NCBI GenBank assembly: GCA_017378975.1
Contig: JAFNXT010000146.1
Location: 1 to 5,079 of the forward strand
Origin: Oscillospiraceae bacterium
Lineage (GTDB): Bacteria; Bacillota; Clostridia; Oscillospirales; Oscillospiraceae
Reading direction: 5' to 3'
Length of the DNA stretch: 5,079 nucleotides
Shown: positions 5,003 to 5,079 of the stretch, piece by piece
Position numbering within the stretch: the first letter of the stretch is position 1
Layout: each line of letters begins with the position of its first letter
Notes under the pieces: model-generated
The model's input: the letters and a program-made list of their open reading frames with translations, nothing else
Database searches by the model: none
Told to the model about the DNA's origin: nothing
Translations under genes and position numbers: made by a program

Positions 5003-5079
5003 ATGGAAAAGAGATCCCTATCGTTCTTCCTCAGGGCCTCCGTCGTCGGTGTTTTGGTGCTGGCGGTGCTGATCGGACT
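5003..5079 (+). CDS. N-terminus of a membrane-anchored protein, cut by the window edge
   Basis: ATG 5003 is preceded by a modest ribosome site, AAAGG (4988-4992), with 10 nt spacing, and by a good promoter at 4923-4951. Only 25 complete codons are visible. A short basic start (MEKR) leads into a continuous hydrophobic stretch from about residue 13, with no lipobox before the edge, so this is a signal anchor or first membrane helix. A sensor kinase, a cyclase with an extracellular sensor, or a permease would all begin this way; the family cannot be told. It is a separate transcription unit from the lipoprotein operon. Confidence 0.7.
   Translation, partial: MEKRSLSFFLRASVVGVLVLAVLIG

Overview
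The window most likely comes from a Gram-positive, gut-type anaerobe of the Clostridia, plausibly Oscillospiraceae/Ruminococcaceae. The reasons are strong AGGAGG-type ribosome sites, good sigma-A-type promoters, three lipobox (LAGC or LCAC) lipoproteins, moderately GC-rich coding sequence that nearly avoids TTA, CTA and TCA codons, and domain types familiar from uncharacterised lipoproteins of that group. The taxonomic call is inference. No RNA gene, CRISPR array, insertion sequence or other mobile element is visible.

Layout, all genes on the + strand. (1) Positions 1-400 form a compact self-contained unit: an extended -10 promoter, a leader of about 125 nt, a 53-residue very acidic peptide gene (173-334) and a near-perfect intrinsic terminator (362-400). 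(2) A near-consensus promoter (429-457) precedes a 959-residue lipoprotein (527-3406). It has an N-terminal Cna-B/SpaA-like beta domain, a TlpA/ResA-like thioredoxin domain (CGPC), a beta-sandwich carrying a second CxxC, and a duplicated two-cysteine module whose copies flank a PPC-like beta domain. (3) A strong hairpin without a U-tract (3428-3461) separates it from a 291-residue lipoprotein (3481-4356) that matches only its N-terminal third (Cna-B-like plus thioredoxin, CQPC). (4) After 18 nt comes a 147-residue lipoprotein (4375-4818) with just a linker and one Cna-B-like domain. (5) A hairpin terminator (4832-4878), a new promoter (4923-4951) and the first 25 codons of a membrane-anchored protein (5003 onward) close the window.

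The three lipoproteins look like one operon (promoter 429-457, terminator 4832-4878), with the hairpin at 3428-3461 as a possible expression-tuning element. They form a nested paralogous series of decreasing size: beta domain alone, beta domain + thioredoxin, and beta domain + thioredoxin + a long C-terminal extension. The simplest reading is a membrane-anchored extracytoplasmic thiol-disulfide system. The two thioredoxin lipoproteins would be the redox enzymes, and the many extra conserved cysteines in the large protein and the small lipoprotein are possible relay sites or substrates. A CcdA/DsbD-type electron donor would be expected elsewhere; none is in the window. Substrates and physiological role cannot be read from the sequence.
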